64,000 nucleotides of DNA from Oryctolagus cuniculus (Eukaryota > Chordata > Mammalia > Lagomorpha > Leporidae). Location: NCBI RefSeq assembly GCF_964237555.1, contig NC_091444.1:81210213-81274212 (forward strand), given 5' to 3'. The translations under genes were made by a program, and so were the position numbers. Below, one piece after another: positions 48,737-60,604 of this stretch (positions are counted from its first letter, which is position 1; each line of letters starts with the position of its first letter). The notes under the pieces are model-generated. The model made no database searches, had not been told where the DNA came from, and saw nothing but the letters and a program-made list of their open reading frames with translations.

Positions 48737-49069
48737 TTTTAAAAAAAGATTTATTTATTTGAAAGTCAGAATTACAGAGAGAGGAGAGGCAGAGAGAGAG
48801 AGAGAGAGAGAATCTTCCATCTGCTGGTTTACTCCCCAATTGGATGCAATGGCCAGAGCTGAGCTGATCCAAAGCCAGGAGCTAGGAGCTTCTTCCAGGT
48901 CTCCCATGTGGGTTCAGGGGTCCAAGGACATGGGCCATTTTCTACTGCTTTCTCAGGCCACAGCACACCTGGATTGGAAGTGGAGCAGGCTGGACTCCAA
49001 CCGGTGACCATATGGGATGCTGGCACTGCAGGAGGCAGCCTTACCTGCTATATCACAGCACCAGCCCCC
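48737..49069 (-). mobile_element. C-type SINE
   Basis: Tail AAAAGATTTATTTATTTG at the left, a GA microsatellite, and head CACAGCACCAGCCCCC at the right. Confidence 0.93.
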
Positions 49070-50063
49070 ATAAGCCCTATCTTCTGCAGAACCAGCACCC
49101 CAGACACCAGCCACCACATAGCATCCCATGGCACATTCAACCCTGGCAATGTTCTGCAGCTCTTGCTCCTCTCCACTTTCACTGGAAGAATCTGCAACTC
49201 CTTGTTTTCATGCAAGTAATTCTGATTCAGATGATGCCCCTGACACAATTGGCTGGCAAGTGCCATGGCATGTGTCCACGGCCTAGCTAAATGCAAAGCT
49301 GGAACATTTTAAACTTTTCACTGCCATGGTGAGACACGGACTCCATCTAATGAAGTAGGGGATTTTTCAGGGAGTCTAGAGAATCAAATATGACAAAATG
49401 ACAAATCTTAACCAAAGAGTGCCATGGTACAGATGAAGAGAACCCAAAATGTATTTTTCTATCTTTTCTTTTCTGAGTTAAGTGCCTAAAAACAAAGCCA
49501 ATGAGGGTTAAACAGACCCATTCTGAAAATTCCTTAACATCTTCATTTTCATCCAAATTAATATATTACTTGAAGGAAATAAATTTTACATAAATGAAAA
49601 TGCAGTACCACAGACAAGTGTACAGAACATAGCCCTTCAGTTAGCTTCACACCATCTGGGTCCATTAATGTGTTCTTCCAGAACCCAAGCTGCAGTACAA
49701 TAGAACCACAGCCTCTGACATTCCTCCTCCACCCTGATGGATCTTGGGTTTTCCTCCCACCTCCCCTCTCCTGTGAATACATCAGTAGCAGGATAAATGG
49801 AATCCAAAGATACGATGATGTTATTTAACATGGAATAAACATAGTGTTTTAGTCAGTACAATCCTCAATACTACAATAATAATTCCGAGTTCACTGACTA
49901 TGAAACTAAGTATATGAAATCTATTCCTAAGTAATCGTACTATCGAGAGCTGAATGTAGACTTTCTGAGGGAAAGAAACAGAGAATTGTGTAGACATGTG
50001 TATCTCTATAATAGAGATTTACCGCTGTACTTTATAGACAGTACACTATGTTTGTATTTTCTT
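49070..50063. other. No gene seen
   Basis: Unique-looking sequence. No exon-like frame, RNA gene or repeat family I can name. Confidence 0.4.
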
Positions 50064-50064
<1 letters not shown>

Positions 50065-50103
<39 letters not shown>

Positions 50104-50452
50104 AGTCTGGAATAGTTTATTACATCCAGCTTTTCACTTTGGAAATTTTATGATTAGACACTAATATACAACAAATTTTGAATCCTTACAGACAATATAG
50201 AGCACCCTAGGCCCTCCCAAGGGCAGAAAACAGACCAAGAGCTCATAGACTAGCTGCAACTGCAAGAAGCAGATGAAGATATCGTCAGAAAGATACATAT
50301 TCCTGCAGTGTGGCTGCTGAGCAGTTCTGCCCTTATGGATCTCATCTCTGTTTCAGATCATTAAAGAAAGTTACATGCTTTCTGACATTTCTAAAGATTT
50401 CAATAATGAGAATCTAATATATGTTCACTATGCTAAGAGCTTCAGAACAGCC
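50065..50452 (-). pseudogene. Retrocopy of an unidentified mRNA 3' end
   Basis: A pure run of 37 T (50065-50101) is followed on the minus-strand reading by AATAAA about 20 bp upstream of the tail, the arrangement of a poly(A)-tailed mRNA copy. About 350 bp of non-coding 3' sequence follow. I cannot name the source. The unbroken tail suggests a young insertion, and no target duplication was found. Confidence 0.65.
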
Positions 50453-50598
50453 CAAAGATGTGGGCCATCTATTGCTTTCCCAGGCCATAGCAGAGAGCTG
50501 GATCAGAAGAGGAGCAGCTGGGACTAGAACCGGAGCCCATATGGGATGCTGGCACTTCAGGCCAGTGCTTTAACCTGCTGTGCCACAGCACTGGCCAC
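50453..50598 (-). mobile_element. C-type SINE, 3'-truncated
   Basis: Starts within the GGGCCATCT box and ends at the head CACAGCACTGGCC. The tail half is missing, replaced by the retrocopy junction. Confidence 0.85.
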
Positions 50599-50861
50599 AA
50601 CATAGTATTTCTAATGGAAGAGATGGTTAAGTCATTAACTCCTCTAAAATACAAGTTAAGTATTAGTTTTGAAACTCTGATTCATTCATGAGAAAAACAA
50701 AAGGTTAATTTTCACTCTTTGCTTCTGGGTATGTAAATTTTCTTCTAAGAAATTAATCATGACTTTTACATCTCAGACCCTATTATGAGTAAGTAGAGAA
50801 TATTGTGGGGTCATACGCTCATTCTATCAAAGGAACATTTCTCCAATTAAAGAAAACATTA

Positions 50862-51070
50862 TGGGCATCCCATATGGGCACTGGTTTGAGTCCTTGCTGC
50901 TCCACTTCTGATCTAGCTCCTGGCTATGTCCTGGGAAAGCAGTAGAAAATGGCCCAAGTGCTTGGGCCCATGCACATGCATGGGAGAACTTGAAGCTCTT
51001 AGCTCCTGGCTTCAGATCAGGGCAGCTCCAGCCATTGCAACCAGCTGGGGAGTAAACCATCAGATGGAAG

Positions 51071-51115
<45 letters not shown>

Positions 51116-51165
51116 GGTGGGTGTTTGTAACTCTTTCAAATAAATAAACAAATCTTTAAAAAAAA
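50862..51165 (+). mobile_element. C-type SINE, missing head
   Basis: Starts at GGGCATCCCATATGGGCAC and contains a (CT)n run at 51072-51106 then GTGTGTGTGGG. Tail CTTTCAAATAAATAAAC and an A run. Confidence 0.88.
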
Positions 51166-51357
51166 AGCCAGGGGTCAGGGAAATTTCATCCAGGTCTCTC
51201 ACTTGGGTGCAAGACTCAAGGATTTCTACCATATTCTACTGCTTTCCCAGTATGTTTTCAGAGACCTGCATCAGAAGTAGAACATGCAATGGGGCCCATA
51301 GAGGATGCCAGTGCTGCAGGTGTTGCTATAACCCATTTTGCCACAGTGCTTGCCCCG
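51166..51357 (-). mobile_element. C-type SINE, head half
   Basis: GCCAGGGGTCAGGG to CACAGTGCTTGCCCC. Probably the older element into which the preceding copy inserted. Confidence 0.75.
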
Positions 51358-51412
51358 TAACAATTTTTAATTCCTAGGAATTAACAGGGAAGAAAGAAGT
51401 ATGGCAGGATAC

Positions 51413-51680
51413 CTTTTTTAAAAAAATATTTTATTCATTTGAAAAAGTTATATGGAGAGGTAGAGAGTGAGCTGATCAGAAGCCAGGAGCCAGGAGCTTT
51501 TTCTGGGTCACCCACATGAGCAAAAGGGCCCAAGGACTTGGGCCATCCTCTACTGTTTTCCCTGGTGCATTAGCAGGAGGCTGGACTGGAAGTGGAGCAG
51601 CTGGGACTCTACCAGCACTCATATGGGATGCCTGTATTTCAGGCCAGGGCTTTAACCTGATGTGCCACAGTGCTGGCTCC
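51413..51680 (-). mobile_element. C-type SINE, internally deleted
   Basis: Tail TATTTTATTCATTTGAAAAAG at the left and head CACAGTGCTGGCTCC at the right; the GGTTCACTCCCC region is missing. Confidence 0.88.
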
Positions 51681-52031
51681 AACAGGTGACCTTTTACTCT
51701 CAATAATCTCTTCTTGGTATTGGCAGCAGTTTGTAATTTTTTGTTTATTTGCCTTCTTCTTAATCTATATTTTTAAAAAAATTACAAAAAGTTCCAGCAC
51801 CCTGAGAACCTCCATCACAAGGGCATACAATCAGATGTTTGTCCAGAAAAGGGTGGTGTAGATGCAAGGTGGAAAATGCAAGGTGAGTTGATTCATCTTT
51901 CTCAGGCTGTGGTTTCCATGGGCAACTTTTACAACCAACTGCCTTATTTGTTCCTCTTCCACAGAGTGGAAAACATGTTAAGTCATCCTATTTAGCCAAA
52001 AGCCAGTGGCAGCACTTCAATACGTCATCAA
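51681..52031. other. No gene seen
   Basis: Nothing supportable. Confidence 0.4.
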
Positions 52032-52283
52032 TCCAGGGACAGCATTGTGGCACAAAGGAGTAAGTTGCCAACTGCAACAGCAGCATGCCTTATGGCACTG
52101 CTTTGAGACTCACCTCCTTCACTTCTCGTCCAGCTCTTTGCTTGGGAAAGCACCAAAGATTGCCCAAGAGTTTGGGTTCCTGCACCCACATGGGGGACTG
52201 GGACAGAGTTCCAGGGTCCTGGCTTCGGCCTGGCTCACCCCAGCTATTGTGGCCATCTGGAAGTGAGCCAGCAGATGAAAGAT

Positions 52284-52325
<42 letters not shown>
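52032..52325 (+). mobile_element. C-type SINE with terminal (TC)n
   Basis: Head CAGGGACAGCATTGTGGC; ends in a TC run of about 36 bp (52287-52322) without the usual AAATAAAT tail. Confidence 0.85.
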
Positions 52326-52326
<1 letters not shown>

Positions 52327-53367
52327 TTTTACCTAAACATACATTACATACATAAATGAAGATGCATCAATGTAGCAACCTTTTGAGGAAAAGTCTTCTG
52401 ATTATTGCAGGTACTGTCTCAATGCATAAAAATATTCAGACACAAAAATTATAAACTGATTTATATTTATATTTCTCAACCACATACTTTTCAGAAAAAA
52501 TTGTCTGCCACTCAGCATCAGGTATCAGTCTGAAAGCATTCATTAAAAAATCAAGTAATTTAACTAAACACAAAAACCTCTAGTATAGGCTGCATATAAA
52601 CCAGTGGCTTCCATGGGTATACACAGATTGATTTTTGTTAATTTACAGGGATCACTGCACTTCCCTGGCATGGAGCTGTCTGAAGAGTTTAAACACTGAT
52701 GGGTGTGGCATTATTTCTGATATTTGCTTATTATCCAGAGTGCATTTATTCAATATCTATCATGAACTCCACACTCTATATATAAATCTATTTTAAATAT
52801 GTTGATATTTAATGGTACTTACACACTTAAAAACTGAGCTAATCCTCCTAACTTCTCTCTGGAATAGCTATGCCTTTGACATTGTCTTTTTTCACACATA
52901 TGGAAATGCATAATATGCTTCTGTATGGTACTTCAGAATTTATAAAAGGCTTTTCAGGTTAGATTTACATAACATCATGTGAAAGTGGCCAAAGGACACA
53001 GTCTTCTCATTACAGAGGGGAGAGGTATGAAGTGACTCTCCGAACAGTTATTCAGATTCTGTCAATCAGGTTCAGAACCTTCTTAGGTATCAGATACACA
53101 TCTAGATTTTTTCCCTACTGTCTCTTTGTCAGAATTCCCAGCTTATGAGTGAACTTCAGTCTGAATGAATGCTATTATTCAAGGTTCTAAGTGAAAAAGT
53201 TACTGAGGTTTGTATTGGTGAGTAAAGCATGTATCTAAATGTTACTTGTATTTAATAATAAGTATTGAATCATGAAACTGAATATAAGATTATGCAAATT
53301 TTTAAGATGAAGAGCATATATTTAAAACCACATTCTTACATTTTGCAAACGTGTTGAAACACCTTAC
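52326..53367. other. No gene seen
   Basis: AT-rich unique-looking sequence. Confidence 0.45.
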
Positions 53368-53646
53368 TGGAGCATGTGTTTGGCATAGTGGTAAAGCCTT
53401 CCACATCCCAGTCAGAATGCCCAGGCCTCAAGCCCTAGCCCTGCTTCTGCTTCTGGCTTCCTGCTAACAGAACCCTGGGAGGCAGCAGCTGATGGCTCAA
53501 GTGCTTGAGTCCCTGCCACCTGTGTGGGAGACCCACACTGAGTTCCTGGCTTCAGCCTGACCCAGCTCTGGTTGGTGCAGACATTTGAGGAATGAGCAGT
53601 AAATGGAAGGGCTCTCTCTGCCTTGCAAATAAACAAAAATAAATAT
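53368..53646 (+). mobile_element. C-type SINE, diverged
   Basis: GCATGTGTTTGGCATAGTGG, the CAAGTGCTTGAGTCCCTG box, and tail GCAAATAAACAAAAATAAAT. Confidence 0.8.
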
Positions 53647-54771
53647 ACAGACATTTACTTAAGGTGTCTTGTTCACATCTAAATGATTTCCCTTTTCACA
53701 GTAAAATGCCTAACTGTCCTCTTTAGTAACAATGCATGTTTTGCTCTCCATGTCCACTCCTGAGCTCCAAGTACTGGCAGCTCACCCTAGCATGCTGACT
53801 GGTTCCAATGTTCAAGTACTCATCTCCCATTCTCTTTTGGTGGGTCTACCGGAAAGAAAGGAGAGTATCTACAGTAGTTAATATCTTACTGTTGCTCTTG
53901 CTGTCCACCTGCAGGCCTGAAGGATGATCAGCTGAATACACACTGTGATGTTCTGGACGTAGTTTCCAAACTTCAGTCACTTTGCAGCGGAGGGACTCTG
54001 TCCTCGTCAATCACCTGATAGCCTGCAGGAGTAGGGAGAAGCTGTGTTTGAAGAATTCACAAATACAGTGCATTGAAGCCAACCACTACCACCCCCACCA
54101 CACCCCTACTTCAGGGTTCTGGCAAATCCCAAACCAGGAGTTTGGGACCAGCAGTGGTTCAGGAGGTGACCTCAACTCCTTACTCTGAACAGCTCCAAAG
54201 TGCCTGGTGCACCCAGCGGGAGCTCAGCACCTCGACCTCCCGCCCTCCTGCCCTTGCCACCAGGACGCCCGGCTCCCAGAGCCTCCAGGAGGCCTGCAGC
54301 AGACCTGCAGGTCCAGGCGCACTGGGTTGTGCATCCAGAGCAAACCCAAAATACAGGCCCAGCTCAAGTGTCACCTCCCCACAAAGTCTCTGTATCCTAC
54401 TCCCTCCCGGAAGGCTGCGGGCCAGCACTCAGAACTGGGAGTCGCGGCATTTGGGGTTCACTCATGCTCCCATGAAGGAAGATGCCCCATGGGAACCCCG
54501 CTCCACCTGTGGGCAGGGCTGAGGAAGGAAAGGCCGAGTCAGCCTCCACCCTAGGACTGCAGCCTGGGAAAGTCCAGGGCCCCAGCGCCCTTGCCGGGCA
54601 TGGGGTCTCACTAAGTGTGCTCTGAGCCAGGGCCTCAGCCATCAGCAGCTCTCTTGCTTCCAGAATCTGCTGCAGGACAGCTCAGGCTCCGCCCAGCGGG
54701 GGAACCTCAGGCCAATCCTTCCTGCCCTGGGGCAGGACCAGTGCTGCCAGACCCGCCCCATGTAGCCTGGC
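53647..54771 (+). promoter_or_regulatory. Upstream region of the RGS2-like copy, GC-rich from about 54170
   Basis: From about 54170 the sequence becomes GC-rich with residual CpG and GC boxes (CTCCGCCCAG near 54687, CCCGCCCC near 54753), leading into the TATA box. It is probably promoter DNA duplicated with the gene. The open frames here are low-complexity and unrelated to a known protein. Confidence 0.45.
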
Positions 54772-54778
54772 TATAAAG
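54772..54778 (+). promoter_or_regulatory. TATA box of the RGS2-like copy
   Basis: TATAAAG lies about 53 bp upstream of the ATG that matches the RGS2 start (54825) and just downstream of a GC box. Confidence 0.6.
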
Positions 54779-54824
54779 GCGGTGGTCATTGTTGGGCAGC
54801 TGGTAGTTGCGGTGTAGGCCGGTG

Positions 54825-57520
54825 ATGTGGGTCGTTTAACTTCTTGGCTGTTTTGTACCTTGGGGCTAGAATGCAGGTGGAGGCCCCAGAGTCAGGAGGG
54901 TCAGAAGAAGAAGAGACAGACCTGGTGAGTGCGACCGCCCACCTCTCCCACCGGCCCTGCTGGCTGAGGCTTGCAGCACGTGCTGCACTTGGGGAAGTAA
55001 TGAAGGCCAAGTCTCATCAGGAAAACCAAGTGTGCGGTGCTGATTTACTCATTGACACAGCATCTGTGTGGTCTGCATGGGCAGACAGGGGGAAAGGTTT
55101 CGTAGGAGGGCGCTGTTGGCACACTGGGCCGCATGCAGCTGCCTGCTATAGGCATCCAGGGCAGCAGAGTCCTGCAGGGTCCCTAGAGTCCTGGCCATGC
55201 TGTGCCTTCCATCATCCACCCTCCTGCACTGATGCTGGGGGAAGTGCTTCTGCGGTTCATATCTCATTGGAATCCATGGTCATTTTCTCATGATGGGCTG
55301 ATCTCACACAGTGACAATCATGGGACAAATCACTGTTCTGCAGCATCTTCCTACCAGGAGCATTGCAGGTAGACAGGGGGCAACGGGTGACCAATGGCAC
55401 CTCCTGTGCATGGTCTCTGGCCCATCCAGGACCGAAGGTGGAAAGGAAAGGAGAGGAGCCGGCTCAAGGCAGTTCTGCTGTGGGTTCCATCAGGTGCAAA
55501 ATGTCTCCCGATTGCGGTTAACCTTGCAGGGAAATTGTCTCCTTTTGTGGGCCAGAGACAGCATCTGCTTTATTAGCTGTGCAGTGTATTGATAATTAAA
55601 ATTTGGGCAGTCCTATCTTTAGTCCTCAGAGCGTAGTTACATTCTGAGGAACTGAAGAAACTGCTCAGTACTTCGGGGCTGAGTGTAATATTAGATGGGC
55701 AAGCCTGTTGTTGGCTTTTGGTTTATAGCTACTGGGCAACTTTATTTGGTAAAAATACATTCAGGCTCAGTAGTGTATTCAAGAATAACCACTTAGTGAA
55801 TTGTCTTTTTTTTAAGAATAAGAGTATTGAAGACCAGGTTGAGCTACCTATGGCAAAACTCCACCATTCCTGGGAAGGCCACAATTGGCAAGAAAAGCAG
55901 GTAGCAAGCTTTCATCAAGTAAGTTGAGATTCCTGTGTTTGCAATCTGAAGAGCTCACTGCTGAGCTGGGAGGGGAACTGCTCTGAGCACAACTCATTAG
56001 AGAACTGCTCTTGCAGACCTTCCCCGAAGGAAGCACTGTTGTGGTCAGAAGCATTCCAGGAGCTGCTGGCCAGCAATTGTGAATTAGGCTTGAATTGAAT
56101 CCATTGCAAGTATCACAAGAGTGCAGAAAGGCTGTGTCCTCAAATCAGCAGCTCACCAGGGAGAATTTGACTTAACCTAGAAGGTCTGTTTATCTCCATT
56201 TATTTTGCAGCATATTCACACCAGGTGGGGAAGATAAATCAGCCTTCAGCTCTGCAATGGCAGTGCTCTTGGTTGAGGCTGAGGATGCTTTTCATTGCAT
56301 GCAGTGTTTGCAAGAGACTTAGTTCCCTGAGGATTTATGCCTCTCCTGTAAATACATTTTTGGCATTAAAACAAACTGAAGTATTTCTGTTTTAGTACTA
56401 TGGAACCAACTGAAGTATTTTACCTACAGGCATCTTTGTCTTTAAAGAGCTAAATCCGCAGGATTACAGGGTTGAGTAAAAACTAGAGAATAGCTAATCC
56501 TAGTACTAGAAAAGCACAAGGGATTATTTGATCATTAGCTTCCTCATATTCCTCATGTTTCTTTTTATTTTTCTACCTTCTCTTCCCTACATACAGATGG
56601 TCTGGCTGTATTGGAGGCTTTTCTAAAAACTGAATTCTGTGAAGAAAATATAGGCTACTGGCTGGCTTGTGAAAACTTCCAAAAATGATCCACCCACCCC
56701 AGAACCATCCTTATATGCAAGAAAAATATATACACTCTTCTTAGAAAAAGGCCCAAAAGAGGTAAGACACAATTCCTCATTTCAGCATAAAGAGTACACT
56801 CTTGACATCAAGATGCAGCAAAAGAAGTAAAGACATAAGACTAAAGCAAGGGCCAGGGAATCTGAAAAGCTTCCTCTCCTGGTGTCCTGTCTTTCAAATA
56901 AGTCTCCCCAGACCTGGCAGGTGGAGCTCATCACACATTACCGCTTCTAATTTTCACTTTCAAAGAGCAGAGCCCCCTTCTCTAACAAAGGATAATGAGT
57001 GATCTTTGTCTCAGATGAACATGCTTTCAAACCAAAACTCTTATTATCCAAAATATAAGAGAAGCTATGACTCCCAGCTTTACAACTGCCTGGAAAAGGG
57101 TGTATTGCTTGATGGAGAATAACTTTCTGAAGTTGTATTTATTTGCAAGGCATAGTTACAGAGAGAAAAAGAGAGGGAAAGACAGAGGTCCATCTGCTGA
57201 CTCACTCCCTAAATGGCCACAATGGCCAGGGCTGGGCCAGGCTGAAGCCAGCAGCTTCCTCCAGGTCTCCCATGTGGGGGCAGAGGACCAAGTGCTTGGG
57301 CCATTCTCTGCTGCTTTACCCAGCAAGGAGCTAGGGAAGAAGTAGAGCAGCTGGGAGTCAAACTGGCATCCATGTGGGATGTTAGTGCTGCAGGCAGCAG
57401 TGTAACTTGCTATGCTACAACACCAGCCCCCAGAAAGAACTCTTATCCCTGGTCTTTCTTTTGAGTCAGAATGCTCCCAGGACTTGTGTTGAAAACCACA
57501 GATCACCACAGAACCCCATG
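54825..57520 (+). pseudogene. RGS2: Unprocessed RGS2 duplicate, five exons, disabled
   Basis: RGS2 is a small GTPase-activating protein for G-alpha subunits. The copy keeps the parental exon order: exon 1 about 54825-54924 (donor GTGAGT), exon 2 about 55825-55919 (ends TTTCATCAAG), exon 3 56017-56078 (TGGTCAGAAGCATT), exon 4 56597-56761 (codes TEFCEENIGYWLACENF; donor GTAAG), exon 5 from 57015 (codes MENN). Exon phases and sizes match the R4 subfamily, so it is a DNA-level duplicate rather than a retrocopy. Damage: TAA four codons after the ATG, 1-bp losses in exon 4 (near 56685) and exon 5 (near 57022), and a SINE in exon 5 (57128-57432). The last codons resume at about 57443 and end near 57520 without the normal terminus. 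RGS2-like 3' UTR text may continue to about 58140. The functional parent is not in the window. Confidence 0.88.
57128..57432 (-). mobile_element. C-type SINE inserted in exon 5 of the RGS2 copy
   Basis: Tail TTGTATTTATTTGCAAGGC at the left, head CAACACCAGCCCCC at the right. Flanking GAATAACTTT and GAAAGAACTCT look like a decayed target duplication. Confidence 0.9.
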
Positions 57521-58506
57521 AGAAGAAAAAGGAGCCCCAGAGTAGAGGACATGTTCTGTTTCCTAAGGCAGAAGTTTTTGACTGCCAGAGACAAACATTC
57601 AGTTCAGCCTGGGTGTTTGGGAAACATCCCTCACAACTGTTGATTCCAGTTCAGGTAGTAAATCAGGAAGCTGGTGACTGTCCAGGAGATGCCTGTATCA
57701 GAACAGCTTCCACCACCGTGAAGACATAGGCAGGAAATACGTGGTCTATTTGGGGTGGGTCTCACTGGAAAAGCAGGACTCTGAGATGGAAGATAATGCA
57801 ATGGAATGCTGTTGTTCTAGACTCACTTAAAATCAATAGGTCTGGGATTCTGTGGCCTTAGCTACCTAGCTCTACATCTTTCCTTAAATCCATCCACATT
57901 ACCACATGGTTTTAATTCTAGGTTTTAAGTCCAAACTAATGTAACATGTTTATTATGTAGAATCATCCATTCTATTGTTGTGTATTGCTGAAGCTGAAGT
58001 GATGTTTGAATTGTTAAATGGTATATAAAATAGTGAGTGCTCATGTGTAGAAAACCACAGTGGCTGTTCCAGTGCCAAAAACTCTTGAAGGCAGTTAAGC
58101 TTTGAAGTGGTCTTTGAATATTTGAATACATTTATTTTGATAACTAATGTCATTGAATACTCAGAGTCCAGGTGTGAGTTGATTTGATTTTGGTAACTGG
58201 AAATATGACCAACATAAGATCTTTGTAGTAGAGAAGAAGCATGCATTACTGAATCTGTTCAGGGATCACAAAGTGACCTGAATTGACCAGTTTGGGGTGG
58301 AAATCCCTAAGGCACGACTGGGCCTGGGCCGGGCTGCTGTCAGTGGGGCAGAAGGAGAGGGGAGATGCCTGGGACCTGTGGGCCAAGGCTGCAGGTGTTC
58401 CTATTGGCCCCTGGTCACCCGTGGGGCCTCAGCCCCTCTCACAATGGAACCGCACATGCACCTCAGATCATTTTTACCCCTAATTCCACTTTAAAGAAAA
58501 GTTTAT
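57521..58506 (+). other. Probable decayed RGS2 3' UTR, then no gene
   Basis: Text up to about 58140 (for example GTAACATGTTTATTATGTAG) looks like UTR of the copy. From 58250 the sequence is GC-richer without a supportable feature. Confidence 0.4.
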
Positions 58507-58777
58507 CAAGGCTGGCACCATGGTTTGGGGGTGCAACCAGAACTGCAGGGCCTGCATCACAGTTGCTGATTGAAGTCCTTGCCGCCCAAATTCCTGTCCC
58601 ACTCCAGCCAACAGGTGCAGTGGTGATGGACAGGTGCTTGGACCCCACACCACATGGGAGATGGGAGGGGGCTCATCGGCCTTCAACCTCACCCAAACAT
58701 TGGGGGATCAAACCAGCAGATGGAAGACCCCTGTCTCTATGCCTTTCAAATAAATCTCTTAAAATAAATAAAAAAGA
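58507..58777 (+). mobile_element. C-type SINE, diverged
   Basis: Head AAGGCTGGCACCATGG, tail CCTTTCAAATAAATCTC; several internal deletions. Confidence 0.8.
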
Positions 58778-59084
58778 AATGCAAAAATAAAAAGAACCAG
58801 CTAAATAGAAGTGAACTGTATGGAGACAAACACCAATATTACATTACTCAACTCTCCACTGCTCCAATGAACAAAGAAGACAAATAAGAGGGATATAGGC
58901 CTCCCCTTTTTTGTTATGCTTCCCTTGGTTCTAACTAGCATGGGCTTGCAGAAAATGCACAAGGAATCCATTCTCTTCTGTGGTCAATACATGATCTCAG
59001 AATTTCCCTTATTCATTTGCCTAACAGATTTTGATTATGTTACTCTAAGGAAAGGGAAGGCAACAAAACTGCCCTTTTCCCCCA

Positions 59085-59378
59085 TTTTAAAAATCTATTA
59101 TTTATTTGAAATGCAGAGTTACAGAGAAGTGGTAGAGACAGATCTTCCATCTGCTGGTTCACTTCCCAAATTGGCCTCAGCTGAGCCAATCTAAAGCCAG
59201 GTGCTTCTTCCAGGCCTCCCACATGAATGCAGTAGTTAAAGCACTTGGGCCACCTTCTGATGCTTTCCCAGGCACATTAGCAGGGAGCTAGATTGGAAGT
59301 GGAGCAGCTGGGACTTGAATCAGCACCCATATGGGATGCTGGCACAGCAGGCCATGGCTTTACCCACTGTGTTGGTAC
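59085..59378 (-). mobile_element. C-type SINE
   Basis: Tail AATCTATTATTTATTTGAAATG at the left; the head end is replaced by TGTGTTGGTACC before a TG microsatellite. Confidence 0.88.
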
Positions 59379-59410
59379 CGTGTGTGTGTGTTTGTGTGTG
59401 TGTGTATGTA
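59379..59410. repeat. (TG)n microsatellite
   Basis: About 30 bp of TG repeats with one TTTG interruption. Confidence 0.9.
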
Positions 59411-59419
59411 TTTTTATTT

Positions 59420-59550
59420 CAAAGACTCATTTATTTATTTGAAAGGCAAGGTTAGAGAGGGAGAGACATAAGAAAAGAGATCTTTCAACCTCTGGTTCAC
59501 TCCCCAAATGTCCACAACAGCAGAGGCTGGGCCAAGCCAAAGCCTGGAGG
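59420..59550 (-). mobile_element. C-type SINE, tail half
   Basis: GACTCATTTATTTATTTGAAAG through AAGCCAAAGCCTGGAG; the head half is missing. Confidence 0.85.
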
Positions 59551-59594
59551 CTGAACAGCAGATAATCTTTAGTTATTAATTTAAAATGAATAGG

Positions 59595-59920
59595 CTGTAG
59601 ATGGTGCTGTGGCATATAAGGTGAAGCCACCATCTGCAGTGCTGGCATCCCCTATGGGCACTGGTTCATGTCCCAGCTGCTCTGCTTCTAATCTAGCTCC
59701 CTGCTAATGTGCCGGGGAAAGCAGCAGGAGATGGCCCAAATACTTGGGTGCCTGAATCCATGTGGGAGAACTGGAAGAAGCACCTGGCTTTGGATTAGCC
59801 CAGCTCCAGCTGCTTGCAGCCATGTGGGGAGTAAAACAACAGACAGAACATCTCTGTCTATTTCTGTGTCTCTCTCTATAATTCTGTCTTTCAAATTAAT
59901 AAATAAATCTTTAAAAAGGG
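59595..59920 (+). mobile_element. C-type SINE
   Basis: Head GATGGTGCTGTGGC, tail CTTTCAAATTAATAAATAAATC. Confidence 0.9.
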
Positions 59921-59989
59921 TTTATTAACATATACTATAATCCAATCCAGGAACAGTAAGAGAAGCATTAAATATTGCTACCTATATTT

Positions 59990-60604
59990 TTATTTATTTT
60001 TTATTTTTTTAATTTTTTAAACTTTTATTTAGTAAATATAATTTTCCAAAGTACAGTTTATGGATTACAAAGGCTTCCCCCCCATAACTTCCCTCCCACC
60101 AGCACCCCTCCCATTTCCCACTCCCTCTCCCATTCCATTCATATCAAGATTAATTTTCAATTATCTTTATACACAGAAGATCGATTTAGTTTATATTAAG
60201 TAAAGATTTCATCAGTTTGCAGCACACAGAACATAAAGTGTAAAATACTGTTTGAGTACTAGTTATAGCATTACTTCACATTGGACAACACATTAAGGAC
60301 AGAGATCCCACATAAGGAGTAAGCACACAGTTATTCCTGTTGTTGACTTAACAATCTGACACTCTTGTTTATGGCATCAGAAATCTCCCTGGGCTCTAGT
60401 CATGAGTTGCCAAGGCTATGGAAGCCTCTTGAGTTCACTGAGTTCGATCTTACTTAGACAAGGTCATAGTCAAAGTGGAAGTTCTCTCCTCCCTTCAGAG
60501 AAAGGTACCTCCTTCTTTGATGGCCTGTTCTTTCTACTGGGATCTCACTCACAGAGATCTTTTATTTAGGTCCTTTTTTTTTCTTTTTTGCCAGAGTGGC
60601 TTTC
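59990..60604 (-). mobile_element. Rabbit-type L1 3' UTR, antisense
   Basis: The plus strand reads the L1 3' UTR backwards: CTTTTATTTAGTAAATATAA, GTTGTTGACTTAACAATCTG, GAGTTGCCAAGGCTATGG, GTGGAAGTTCTCTCC. The same family gave the 120-bp insertion at 33801. It is interrupted at about 60604 by the provirus, so its upstream part would resume beyond the right edge if still present. Confidence 0.8.

Noticed and set aside
54073..54642. Overlapping 80-150 residue frames upstream of the RGS2 copy
   Set aside because: Pro/Ala/Gly-rich frames on both strands of promoter-like DNA, with no start context or domain.
54825..57520. Active RGS2-family gene
   Set aside because: Early stop, two 1-bp losses and a SINE in the last coding exon are incompatible with the family product.
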